Shown piece by piece: positions 28,796 to 36,988 of a stretch of DNA of 64,000 bases (positions are counted from its first letter, which is position 1; each line of letters starts with the position of its first letter). This DNA is from Luteimonas terrae. Its GTDB lineage: Bacteria; Pseudomonadota; Gammaproteobacteria; Xanthomonadales; Xanthomonadaceae. The stretch is taken from the NCBI RefSeq assembly GCF_004358165.1, contig NZ_SMTG01000005.1, positions 268,338-332,337 on the forward strand. The letters are read 5' to 3'. A program made the translations under genes and the position numbers. The notes beneath the pieces were generated by a model, which saw only the letters and a list, made by a program, of their open reading frames with translations, did not search any database and was not told the origin of the DNA.

Positions 28796-29737
28796 ATGCG
28801 CCAGCTCTATCCCGCGATCGAACCCTTCGACACCGGCACGCTCGCCGTGGACGAGCGCCACACGCTGTATTACGAGCAGTGCGGCAATCCGAAGGGCAAG
28901 CCGGTGGTGCTGCTGCACGGCGGCCCGGGCGGCGGCTGCAGCCCGAAGATGCGCAGCTTCCACGACCCGGCCAAGTACCGGATCATCCTGTTCGACCAGC
29001 GCGGCTCGGGCCGCTCCACGCCGCACGCCGATCTCGTCGACAACACCACCTGGGACCTCGTCGCCGACATCGAGCGCCTGCGCGCGCATCTGGGCGTCGA
29101 CCGCTGGCAGGTCTTCGGCGGTTCCTGGGGCTCGACGCTGGCGCTGGCCTATGCGCAGACGCATCCGCGCCAGGTCACCGAACTGATCCTGCGCGGCATT
29201 TTCATGTTGCGGCGCTGGGAGCTCGAATGGTTCTACCAGGAAGGCGCCTCGCGCCTGTTCCCGGAAGCCTGGCAGCAGTACATCGCCGCGATTCCCGAAG
29301 ACGAGCGGGGCGATCTGATCGCCGCCTTCCACAAGCGCCTGACCAGCGACGACGAGGCCACGCGCCTGGCCGCCGCGCGCGCGTGGAGCGTCTGGGAAGG
29401 CGCGACGAGCTTCCTGCACGTCGACGCCGATTTCGCCGACAGCCATGCCGACGCGCAGTTCGCGCTGGCGTTCGCGCGCATCGAGAACCACTACTTCACC
29501 AACGCCGGCTTCTTCGAGGTCGACGACCAGCTGCTGCGCGATGCCTACCGCATCGTCGACATTCCCGGCGTCATCGTCCACGGCCGCTACGACGTGGTCT
29601 GCCCGGTGCAGAACGCGTTCGACCTGCACCAGGTCTGGCCGAAGGCCGAACTGGTCGTGACGCCGGCCTCCGGCCACTCCGCATTCGAGGCCGAGAACGT
29701 CGACGCGCTGGTGCGCGCGACCGATCGCTTCGCCTGA
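28796..29737 (+). CDS. pip: Proline iminopeptidase
   Basis: Serine peptidase (family S33) that removes N-terminal proline from peptides; cytoplasmic, no signal peptide. It shows the HGGPGGGCSPKMR oxyanion loop, VFGGSWGSTLALAYAQ with the nucleophile serine, VHGRYDVVCP with the aspartate and SGHSAFE with the histidine. The 313-residue length matches the Xanthomonas enzyme class. Starts 35 bp after prmC and may be co-transcribed with it. A GC-rich hairpin follows the stop. Confidence 0.95.
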   Translation: MRQLYPAIEPFDTGTLAVDERHTLYYEQCGNPKGKPVVLLHGGPGGGCSPKMRSFHDPAKYRIILFDQRGSGRSTPHADLVDNTTWDLVADIERLRAHLGVDRWQVFGGSWGSTLALAYAQTHPRQVTELILRGIFMLRRWELEWFYQEGASRLFPEAWQQYIAAIPEDERGDLIAAFHKRLTSDDEATRLAAARAWSVWEGATSFLHVDADFADSHADAQFALAFARIENHYFTNAGFFEVDDQLLRDAYRIVDIPGVIVHGRYDVVCPVQNAFDLHQVWPKAELVVTPASGHSAFEAENVDALVRATDRFA

Positions 29738-29743
29738 TCCACG

Positions 29744-29773
29744 CGCGCCGCGGCTCGCCCGCGGCGCGTCGTT
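29744..29773 (+). terminator. GC-rich terminator hairpin after pip
   Basis: CGCGCCGCGG-CTCGC-CCGCGGCGCG is a perfect ten-pair stem with a five-base loop, followed by TCGTTT. The short T run makes it a moderate terminator. Confidence 0.5.
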
Positions 29774-29824
29774 TCCCACGCATGATCGATGCGCGGCGGC
29801 AAGCCCCGCGCACAGGAACCCGCA

Positions 29825-30052
29825 ATGTCTGAAGAAGCACTGGTCGTCAAGGACAGCAACGGCACCCGCCTCGCCGACGGCGATGCCGTCACGGTGATCA
29901 AGGACCTCAAGGTCAAGGGCACCAGCGTCACCCTCAAGCGCGGCACCCTGGCGAAGAACATCCGGCTGACCGACGACGCCGACCTGATCGAATGCAACGT
30001 CGAGAAGGTCAAGGGCCTGGTGCTGCGCACCGAGTTCGTCAAGAAGGCCTGA
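29825..30052 (+). CDS. Short PhnA/YjdM-like protein
   Basis: 75-residue protein matching the C-terminal domain of PhnA (YjdM): VVKDSNGTRLADGDAVTVIKDLKVKG, then LKRGTLAKNIRLTD and IECNVEKVKGLVLRTEFVKK. The N-terminal zinc ribbon found in the full-length family (about 110 residues) is absent. The name alkylphosphonate utilisation is historical; the role is unknown. AGGAAC lies nine bases before the ATG. A REP pair follows immediately. Confidence 0.85.
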   Translation: MSEEALVVKDSNGTRLADGDAVTVIKDLKVKGTSVTLKRGTLAKNIRLTDDADLIECNVEKVKGLVLRTEFVKKA

Positions 30053-30060
30053 CGTGATTC

Positions 30061-30128
30061 TGTGGGAGCGCGCTTGCGCGCCAATGGGCGATCTTCCGGA
30101 AGGCATTCGCGCGCAAGCGCGCTACCAC
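30061..30128 (+). repeat. Paired REP element (inverted)
   Basis: GTGGGAGCGCGCTTGCGCGC (30062-30081) is matched in inverse orientation by GCGCGCAAGCGCGCTACCAC (30109-30128), 19 of 20 positions. Each arm also contains its own GCGCGC-TT/AA-GCGCGC palindrome. It lies between two converging genes, as REP and BIME elements usually do. Confidence 0.7.
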
Positions 30129-30145
30129 CAGAGGTATCCGGCTTC

Positions 30146-30706
30146 TCAGTCGGCCGACGAACCGTCCGGATTGAAGTCCACCATCCACAGCCCTGCCCAG
30201 AGCTTGAGATCGAGCTCGTAGCCTTCGGCGTGCTTGCGCATCAGCCATGCCGGCGCGGTCGCGCGCGGCACGGTGTGGACGATGATCGCCTCGTCGTCGA
30301 CACCACCGCCGTCGCCGACGCGTGTCAGGTCGCGCGCACGCACGAAGGCCACGCGCTCGTTGCTCATGCCGGCCGTCGTCGGCCCGGTCAGCAGCACGTC
30401 GACGCGGCCGGCCGACCAGCCGGTCTCCTCGATCAGTTCGCGGCGCGCGGCGTCTTCCAGCGAATCGGTGCTGCCGCCATCGCCGACGAGGCCGGCCGGC
30501 ATCTCGATCGTGCGCGCGCCGAGTGGCACGCGGTACTGCTCGACGAACAGCACCTCGTCATCGGGCGTCACCGCGATCACCAGCACGGCCATGCCGTTGC
30601 CGCCGTGGGTACGTTCGCAGGCTTCCCACTTGCCATGGCGGACCAGCCGCAGCCAGTCGCCCTGGTAGAGGACTTCGGTGTGTTCGCGCATCGAGGGATC
30701 GGTCAT
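30146..30706 (-). CDS. NUDIX hydrolase
   Basis: 186-residue pyrophosphohydrolase. The Nudix box runs through GDGGSTDSLEDAARRELIEETGW, with the catalytic REXXEE as RELIEE near residue 90. Preceding VLFVEQYRVPLGARTIEMPAGLVG is typical of the ADP-ribose pyrophosphatase branch, so ADP-ribose or a related nucleotide sugar is the likely substrate; this is inference. A TAGCAT hexamer six bases before the ATG suggests a leaderless transcript. Confidence 0.88.
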   Translation of the reverse strand: MTDPSMREHTEVLYQGDWLRLVRHGKWEACERTHGGNGMAVLVIAVTPDDEVLFVEQYRVPLGARTIEMPAGLVGDGGSTDSLEDAARRELIEETGWSAGRVDVLLTGPTTAGMSNERVAFVRARDLTRVGDGGGVDDEAIIVHTVPRATAPAWLMRKHAEGYELDLKLWAGLWMVDFNPDGSSAD

Positions 30707-30712
30707 GCGCCG

Positions 30713-30718
30713 ATGCTA
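30713..30718 (-). promoter_or_regulatory. -10-like hexamer at leaderless distance from the NUDIX gene
   Basis: On the minus strand TAGCAT ends six bases before the ATG at 30706. Confidence 0.45.
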
Positions 30719-30749
30719 ACGCGGCATTCGTGACGAGCGGCAAGGGTTC

Positions 30750-31706
30750 TCACGCACTGACAGAAGGCGCGTACTCGAGCCCGGCGACCGCGTACAGGCG
30801 CCGACGGGTCAGCGGACCGAACCGGAGCGTTTCGCACAGCGCGTGCAGCGCGTCCGCATCGCCCGGTCGCCGCGCGAAGCCCTGCGCACCTTCGCCCAAA
30901 GGCGCGTCGCGCGCGATCGTCGTCAGCTGGCGGTACATCCGTGCGGCGTCGGCATGCAGGCGCAACTTCGGTCCGACCTGGCCGGCGCCGCGGAAGCGCA
31001 GGAACTGGATCTCCTCGCTGCGTTCGAGCAGCGCATCCAGCGTGCCGAAATGGTGCAGCAGGCTCGCCGCGGTCTTGCAGCCGATGCCGGGCACGCCGGG
31101 AATGTTGTCGACCGCGTCGCCGCACAGCGCAAGGTAATCCGCGATCTGGCGCGCCTCCACACCATGGCGGTCGCGCACCCCGTCGGCGCGCCAGCGCATG
31201 TCGCGTGCGTAGTCCCACTGCTCGTCGTGGCCTTCGAGCAGTTGCGACAGATCCTTGTCGGCCGAGACGATCACGCCGTGATGCGCCCGCGCGCGCCCGG
31301 CTTCGAGCGCACTGCCGATCAGATCGTCGGCCTCGTATTCGGTATCGGCCAGCACGACGAATCCCAGCGCCCGACACAGCGCCTTGCAGTGCGCGAACTG
31401 GCGTCGCAGTTCCTCCGGCGCCGGCGGACGGTTGGCCTTGTAGGCGGGATAGATGCGGTTGCGGAAACTGCTGTCGAGCGCCTCGTCGAACGCGATCGCG
31501 ATGTAGCGCGGGCTCACCCGTTCGACCAGTTCGGCGACGAAGCGCGCGAACCCGTGCACAGCGTTGGTCGGCCAGCCTTCGGCGTCGCGGAATTCGTCGG
31601 GCATCGAATGCCAGGCGCGGAACACGTAGAGGCTGGCGTCGACCAGGTACAGCGGCGCGGTGGCCGGCGTCGCCGGTGCCTGCACCGCCTGCGGCGGCAG
31701 GGTCAC
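30750..31706 (-). CDS. 5'-3' exonuclease / flap endonuclease-like protein
   Basis: 318-residue stand-alone version of the DNA polymerase I 5'-nuclease domain (compare E. coli Xni/ExoIX). Metal-site aspartates lie in LYLVDASLYVF, AIAFDEALDSSFR, TEYEADDLIGS and VSADKDLSQLL; a helix-hairpin-helix DNA-binding motif is IPGVPGIGCKTAASLL. It probably trims flaps or RNA primers. The GTG at 31706 overlaps the stop of the nitroreductase gene as GTGA. Confidence 0.9.
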   Translation of the reverse strand: MTLPPQAVQAPATPATAPLYLVDASLYVFRAWHSMPDEFRDAEGWPTNAVHGFARFVAELVERVSPRYIAIAFDEALDSSFRNRIYPAYKANRPPAPEELRRQFAHCKALCRALGFVVLADTEYEADDLIGSALEAGRARAHHGVIVSADKDLSQLLEGHDEQWDYARDMRWRADGVRDRHGVEARQIADYLALCGDAVDNIPGVPGIGCKTAASLLHHFGTLDALLERSEEIQFLRFRGAGQVGPKLRLHADAARMYRQLTTIARDAPLGEGAQGFARRPGDADALHALCETLRFGPLTRRRLYAVAGLEYAPSVSA

Positions 31707-32299
31707 GGCGCGCGCCAGTCGGTCAGCAGTGATGCCGGATCCGGGCGTTCGCGCTCCGGCGCCTCGATGCGCGGCGTGCCGATGTGGATGAAGCCGGCAA
31801 TGCGTTCCTGCGCTCCGAGGCCGAGCACGTCGAGCACCGCCTCGTCGAACGCCGGCCAGCCGGTCAGCCACGATGCGCCGAAGCCCATCGCCTGCGCGGC
31901 CTGCAGCAGGGCGAAGCACACGCAGCCGGCAGTCAGCAGGCGCTCGACTTCGGGGATCGCGGTGTCGTCGGCGTCCAGCACGGCGACCACCACGATCACC
32001 AGCGGCGCGTGCGAGAAGCGCTTGCGGTCCTTGTCGAGCGCAGCGGGCGCCGCCTCCGGGTCGCGTGCGAGGGTGCGGGCGACGAGTCGCTCGCCCAGGG
32101 CATCGCGGGCGTCGCCTTCGATGCGCACGAAGCGGAACGGCACGCGCTTGCCGTGGTCGGGCACGCGCACCGCCGAGCGCAGCATGCGCAGCAGTTGTGC
32201 ATCGTCGGGACCGGGCGGGTCGAGCTGCCGGGCGGGAACCGAGCGGCGCGCATCGAGCGCCGCCAGAGCATCGTGTTCAGTATTTGCGGAAATGGTCAC
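31703..32299 (-). CDS. Nitroreductase family protein (YdjA-like)
   Basis: 198-residue FMN flavoprotein: ALDARRSVPARQL gives the RRS phosphate-binding start, LRSAVRVPDHGKRVPFRFV the next FMN segment, and MGFGASWLTGWP the dimer-interface motif. Closest in layout to E. coli YdjA, a minimal nitroreductase; its physiological substrate is unknown. Only a GTG start is available (32299). Translationally coupled to the exonuclease gene and divergent from the DUF1631 genes with a 69-bp gap. Confidence 0.87.
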   Translation of the reverse strand: MTISANTEHDALAALDARRSVPARQLDPPGPDDAQLLRMLRSAVRVPDHGKRVPFRFVRIEGDARDALGERLVARTLARDPEAAPAALDKDRKRFSHAPLVIVVVAVLDADDTAIPEVERLLTAGCVCFALLQAAQAMGFGASWLTGWPAFDEAVLDVLGLGAQERIAGFIHIGTPRIEAPERERPDPASLLTDWRAP

Positions 32300-32368
32300 A
32301 GACCTGCCGTGGGGGTTCGGGAATCTTATGCGCGGGGCAGTGCGCCCCTTCCCCCGATTCTCCCCCAA

Positions 32369-34702
32369 ATGACGCATCACCACGACATCGGCGCCGGTAC
32401 CGCTACGCGCGCGGGTCCTGCCCGCGACGCTGCCCGCGTGCTCGAAACGCTGCGCCACGACGCGGTGACCGCGCTGGGTGGCGTGCTGTCGGGGTTCTGG
32501 AGTGCGATCGAGGAGCAGGTGCGGCTGGCGGCGCTTGCGCGCCACGACTACATGGTCGCGCAGGAAGAGCGCATGGCCGTGCAGGACCTCAGCCATCGCG
32601 CGCTGGAACTGGCCACGCACTACCGCAAGGCGATCGAGACCGAGTTCGACCTCTGGCTGGCCGATCGCCCCGCGCCGCCCGGTGCCGACACGCTGTCGCT
32701 GATGTCGGAAGGCGAGCTGGAGATCCATCTCGCCGCGCAGCAGATCGTCGAGCTGATGGACCACCAGTTCCTGCATCCGCTGACCGCACTCGGCGAGCGG
32801 CTGGATGCACTGGCCGCGCGGCTGGGCATCGGCGGCGTGCACGCCAACCCGCTGCGCCCGGAAGTGCCGGTGATGGCCTTCATGCGTCTGTTCCAGGCCG
32901 ACGAGCTGCCGCCCGGGTTGCGCACCTTGGTATTCAACCAGTTCGACAAGCGCATGCCGGGCATCCTCGGCGAGGTCTATGCCAAGGCCAACGCGACCCT
33001 GGATGCCGCCGGCATCGGCCCCGGCGCGGATGTCGTGCCCCAGGCGCGACAGCTGGTCCGTGGCACGGCGCCTGCGCGCAGCGGACGTGTCGACGCCGGC
33101 GCCGAGACCTGGGTGCCGGACGGCGGCGTGGTCGAACATGCGGTTGCCGGCGACCAGGCCGCAGCGCCCGCCGCAGGCGGCACTGGCTATGGTCCGCTGT
33201 CGACAGGACTGATGGACGAACTGGCCGCGCACGGCCAGGCAGCTTCGAATGCTGCCGCGTCGCGCGGCTATCGCGACCTGGTGCGCGAGCAGCTGCACCA
33301 CTGGCGCGAGCGCCGCGCACATGAAGCGCCGGTCGATGCGGGCGCCGATGGCGCCGGCGGCAACGTGCTGGGCATGTCGCAGCTGCTGAGCGTCGCGCGG
33401 ATGCTGCAGGGCGACGATCCCGCGCCGTTCGCACGCGCGCTGACCGGCGACGACCGGCGTCGCCTCGGCGACGTGATCCGCGACGAACTGCTGCGCGGAC
33501 TGCGCGAGCTCGGTGTGGATCCCGAGCAGACGCCGCTGAGCCGCAACGACGAGGACGCGATCGATCTGGTCGGCATCCTGTTCCAGGCGCTGTTCGACGC
33601 CAACGATCTGCTGCAGCAGGCGCGCGACATCTACGGCCGCCTGGTCATGCCGTATCTGAAGGTCGCGCTGACCGACGATTCGATGTTCAACCAGCGCGCG
33701 CACCCGGCGCGCCGGCTGCTGGACGCGGTGACCGAGGCCTGCGACGGCAACGTCGGCGACACGCCGCAGGACCGCGACCTGCTCGACCAGGCCGGTCGCG
33801 TCGTCGACCGCGTCGTCGACGAATATGAAAGCGACCAGGCGGTGTTCGAACTCGCCGCGGGTGAGTTGCGCGAGCGTCTCGACCAGCAGCGTCGACGTGC
33901 CGACGTCGCCGAGCGCCGTGCGGCCGAGGCGATCCACGGCCGTGAACGCCTGCAGCAGGCGCGCCGCAGCGTCGACGACATGGTCGCCTCGCGGCTCGCC
34001 GACCGCCGCCTGACCGCCGCGGTCGCGTTCTTCCTCGACCGCCACTGGCGGCACCACCTCACTCAGACCTGGCTGCGCGACGGGCCGGATTCGGCGCGGC
34101 ACCTGGCTGCGATCGGTGTCGGCGACGCGATGGTGCAGGTCGATTTCGACGCCGCGCATGCGCTGGGCAGTGCGGTGGCCGACGAACTGCTGGCGCTGCA
34201 GATGCCGCTGGCCGAGTGCTATTCGAGCTGCGGTCTCGATGCGAACGCCGCGCGCGACGCGGTCGCCCGGATCATCGCCGCGCTCGCGCTGCCCGACACG
34301 CCGCGCAGCGTGCACGCGCCGCAGCCGCTGGACGCCGAGGACGAGGCGCCGGATCCGGCCTTGCGCCTGGCCGGCGGACACGGCGCGCTCGATTTCGATC
34401 CGACCATCGCCGCGCGCATGCGCCAGTTGCGCGTCGGCCAGTGGCTGCGTCTGGTCGACGACAACGGCCGCGAATCGGCGGCGCGTGTCGCCTGGATCAG
34501 CCCGCTGACCCAGCGGCTGTTGATCGTCAACCGTCGCGGCATCCGTCGCATGGTGGTGTCGCCCGAGGAACTCGCCGCGCTGGTCGGTGCCGGGCGCGCG
34601 GTGGTGCGTGCGGTCGACGCGCCGTTCGACGAGGCGATGAAGCAGTTGTGGCAGCAACTCAATGCCGCCAACGACCCTGCCGGCGACGCTGCGACCGCCT
34701 GA
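32369..34702 (+). CDS. DUF1631 family protein (first copy)
   Basis: 777-residue predicted cytoplasmic protein of the DUF1631 family, sometimes mis-labelled thymidine phosphorylase; function unknown. It is mainly helical: RVLETLRHDAVTALGGVL, PLRPEVPVMAFMRL, NDEDAIDLVGILFQALFD, and a long region DQQRRRADVAERRAAEAIHGRERL that looks coiled coil. The C-terminus (LRVGQWLRLVDDNGRESAARVAWISP, then RLLIVNRRG) resembles a small PilZ-like beta barrel. A homologous gene follows 49 bp later. Confidence 0.85.
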   Translation: MTHHHDIGAGTATRAGPARDAARVLETLRHDAVTALGGVLSGFWSAIEEQVRLAALARHDYMVAQEERMAVQDLSHRALELATHYRKAIETEFDLWLADRPAPPGADTLSLMSEGELEIHLAAQQIVELMDHQFLHPLTALGERLDALAARLGIGGVHANPLRPEVPVMAFMRLFQADELPPGLRTLVFNQFDKRMPGILGEVYAKANATLDAAGIGPGADVVPQARQLVRGTAPARSGRVDAGAETWVPDGGVVEHAVAGDQAAAPAAGGTGYGPLSTGLMDELAAHGQAASNAAASRGYRDLVREQLHHWRERRAHEAPVDAGADGAGGNVLGMSQLLSVARMLQGDDPAPFARALTGDDRRRLGDVIRDELLRGLRELGVDPEQTPLSRNDEDAIDLVGILFQALFDANDLLQQARDIYGRLVMPYLKVALTDDSMFNQRAHPARRLLDAVTEACDGNVGDTPQDRDLLDQAGRVVDRVVDEYESDQAVFELAAGELRERLDQQRRRADVAERRAAEAIHGRERLQQARRSVDDMVASRLADRRLTAAVAFFLDRHWRHHLTQTWLRDGPDSARHLAAIGVGDAMVQVDFDAAHALGSAVADELLALQMPLAECYSSCGLDANAARDAVARIIAALALPDTPRSVHAPQPLDAEDEAPDPALRLAGGHGALDFDPTIAARMRQLRVGQWLRLVDDNGRESAARVAWISPLTQRLLIVNRRGIRRMVVSPEELAALVGAGRAVVRAVDAPFDEAMKQLWQQLNAANDPAGDAATA

Positions 34703-34739
34703 TCGAAGGCCTTTTCCACGCATGATCGATTGCTCGCGT

Positions 34740-34745
34740 TAAGAC
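34740..34745 (+). promoter_or_regulatory. -10-like hexamer before the second DUF1631 gene
   Basis: TAAGAC ends six bases before the ATG at 34752. It may give this gene its own leaderless transcript in addition to read-through from the first copy. Confidence 0.3.
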
Positions 34746-34751
34746 GCCGGC

Positions 34752-36932
34752 ATGTCGCTTGCGTTATTGTCCGGCCATCCTCAGGGGGCTGGAGTGGGCG
34801 CGATGCCCGTGTCGACGCAAGGACCGGGCGATGCCCTGCGGGCGGAAACGCCGGCGCAATTGATGGAAGGAATCCGTCGCGAGGCCACCGCGCGGCTGCT
34901 GCCGTTGCTGGGCGAAACGCTGCGCAGCGAGCGCGCGCGCGTCCAGAAATCCCTCGAAGCGGCGACCGGCGACTCGCCGGCGCGCGCGATGGAATCCGAA
35001 GACCTCGCCAGCCTGACCGTGCTGGCCGCCGAACTGATCCAGCACGAGCAGAAGTGGCAGAAGGCGCTGGGTGAGGTGTTCGCGGTCTGGCCCGATCCGC
35101 CGGTCGCGCAGGGACACGATGCGTATTCGCTGCTCTCGGACGACGAACTGCAGGCGCAGCTGATCGGCCAGCCCGTCGCCGAAGCGCTGGACCGGCGCTT
35201 CGAGAGCGTGCGCGACATCATCGACCGGCGCCTGCACACGCTGGCCGCGCGCCTGCAGTACCGCGGCCGGCCGTCGAATCCGCTGGCTGCGCGTTTCCTC
35301 GTCGAGAGTTTCCTGCGTGCATTCGATGCCGGCGACTGCGGCCGTCGCCTGCGTGCGGCCCTGCTGCGTCGTCACGAAGCGCTGCTCGATGGCGAACTCG
35401 CCGCGCTCTACGGCTGGTGCAACACGCGACTGGCCGAAGCCGGCTGCGCGCTCGCCGGCGACAGCGACCAGGCGGCGCTGATCGCCGGCCTCGGCGGTTC
35501 GATGGACGCGGTGCCGGCCAACAAGACGCGGATCTGGGAGACCGGCAACGCGGTCGCCCGCGCGGGCGCGGGGGCATCGCCGGCGTCGCGGCTCGAGGCG
35601 CCACGCGGCAATCTGCTGCGCCGTCATGCCCGACGCCAGCGCGACGACCGACGCGCGGAACTCGACGCGGCCGAGCGCAGCTTCCTGCGCGACGAGTTCA
35701 TGTCGACGCTCGCGCTGCTGCAGGCCGACCGCCTGCTGCCGCCGGGCACGTCGCATGCCGCGCGTCTGCGCGAGGGCATGTACATGGTGGCCGGCGGGCT
35801 GGGCATCGATCGCCGCACGGTCGCGTTCGATGCCGAACAGGACGAGGCGATGACCGTCGTCGGCGCGCTGTTCGACCGCCTCGCTGAACGTCATACGTTG
35901 GGACCTGCGGCGCGCGAGAAGCTGGCGCTGCTGGCGGTGCCGTGGCTGCACCTCGCGCTCGAGGATCCGCAGCTGTTCGAGCCTTCCTCGCCGCCGGCGA
36001 TGCAGGTGCTCTCGCTGCTGGTGGAGCTGTGGGACGGCACCGATGGCGGCGATGCCCAATCGCTGGAACTGCAGACCCTCGCCGATCGCGTCGCCGATGC
36101 GATTCTAGACGCGCCGCACGGCGACGGCCGGGTATTCGCCGCGCAGCTGGCGCAGATCGATGCCGCGCTCGCCGCCGGCCGGCGTCGCGCCGAAGCGGTC
36201 GAGCGCCGCACCTGGCAGGCGCTGCGCGGGCGCGAACGGCTCGATGCGGCGCGCCGCCAGGCATCGTTCGAACTCCAGCGCCGGCTCGAGGGGCGCCCCT
36301 TGCTGCCGAGCGTGGCCGGCTTTCTCGATGTCGAATGGCGACAGGCGCTGGCCCAGGCCTGGCTGCGCGACGGCGACGCGTCAGACCGCTATCGCGAAGT
36401 GCTGTCGCTGGGCGATGCACTGGTCGAATCCGATGGCCTCGCGGCCAACGACGGCGGCAGCGCCGTGGCCGACCGGCTGCTCGGCATGCTGCCGGCGCTG
36501 CGCGATTGCTGCGCGCAGTGCGGCGCCGATCCCGCGGCGACCGAAGCGCGTCTTGCCGGGCTCGTCGCCGAGCACGCCAGCCCCACACCCAGGCAGGTGC
36601 ACGTGCCGACGGCCCCGGCCGGCGACGACGCACCGCTGCTGCCGGACGACGCGGATCTCGTGGCCGGCCTGGCCGACACGCGTTTCAGCGAAGGGCAGCG
36701 CTTCGTGCAGCCGGGCGCGGCGGGCGTGGGCCGCACGCTGCGGCTGGCCTGGCGCAGCTCGCTCAGCGGCGCCTGTCTGCTGGTCAACGCCAGCGGCACG
36801 CGCGAACTGCTGCTGATGCCCGACGCGCTACAGGCGATGATCGATTCCGGGCATCTGCAGGCGCGGCCCCCGAATGGCGGCGCGGTGTCCGAAGCGCTGT
36901 CGACGCTCGCTGCCCGGGCCGGCGCGGCCTGA
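34752..36932 (+). CDS. DUF1631 family protein (second, divergent copy)
   Basis: 726-residue paralogue of the preceding gene. Shared landmarks show the relationship: NPLAARFLVESFLRAFD against NPLRPEVPVMAFMRLFQ, LAQAWLRDGDASDRYREVLSLGDALVES against LTQTWLRDGPDSARHLAAIGVGDAMVQ, and matching ends (LRLAWRSSLSGACLLVNASG). It has drifted far, especially in the C-terminal barrel. Function unknown. No signal peptide or membrane helix. Probably an old duplication kept in tandem. Confidence 0.83.
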   Translation: MSLALLSGHPQGAGVGAMPVSTQGPGDALRAETPAQLMEGIRREATARLLPLLGETLRSERARVQKSLEAATGDSPARAMESEDLASLTVLAAELIQHEQKWQKALGEVFAVWPDPPVAQGHDAYSLLSDDELQAQLIGQPVAEALDRRFESVRDIIDRRLHTLAARLQYRGRPSNPLAARFLVESFLRAFDAGDCGRRLRAALLRRHEALLDGELAALYGWCNTRLAEAGCALAGDSDQAALIAGLGGSMDAVPANKTRIWETGNAVARAGAGASPASRLEAPRGNLLRRHARRQRDDRRAELDAAERSFLRDEFMSTLALLQADRLLPPGTSHAARLREGMYMVAGGLGIDRRTVAFDAEQDEAMTVVGALFDRLAERHTLGPAAREKLALLAVPWLHLALEDPQLFEPSSPPAMQVLSLLVELWDGTDGGDAQSLELQTLADRVADAILDAPHGDGRVFAAQLAQIDAALAAGRRRAEAVERRTWQALRGRERLDAARRQASFELQRRLEGRPLLPSVAGFLDVEWRQALAQAWLRDGDASDRYREVLSLGDALVESDGLAANDGGSAVADRLLGMLPALRDCCAQCGADPAATEARLAGLVAEHASPTPRQVHVPTAPAGDDAPLLPDDADLVAGLADTRFSEGQRFVQPGAAGVGRTLRLAWRSSLSGACLLVNASGTRELLLMPDALQAMIDSGHLQARPPNGGAVSEALSTLAARAGAA

Positions 36933-36988
36933 CCGGGCCGGTATCGCTGGGCTAGGATGGCCCCGACTCCAGGGCGAGGGCGGTGTCG

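Noticed and set aside
31703..34723. Very long minus-strand open frame (about 1000 codons) opposite the first DUF1631 gene
   Set aside because: Only its last 199 codons (31703-32299) form a real nitroreductase; the rest is arginine- and glutamine-rich shadow of the plus-strand gene with no domain.
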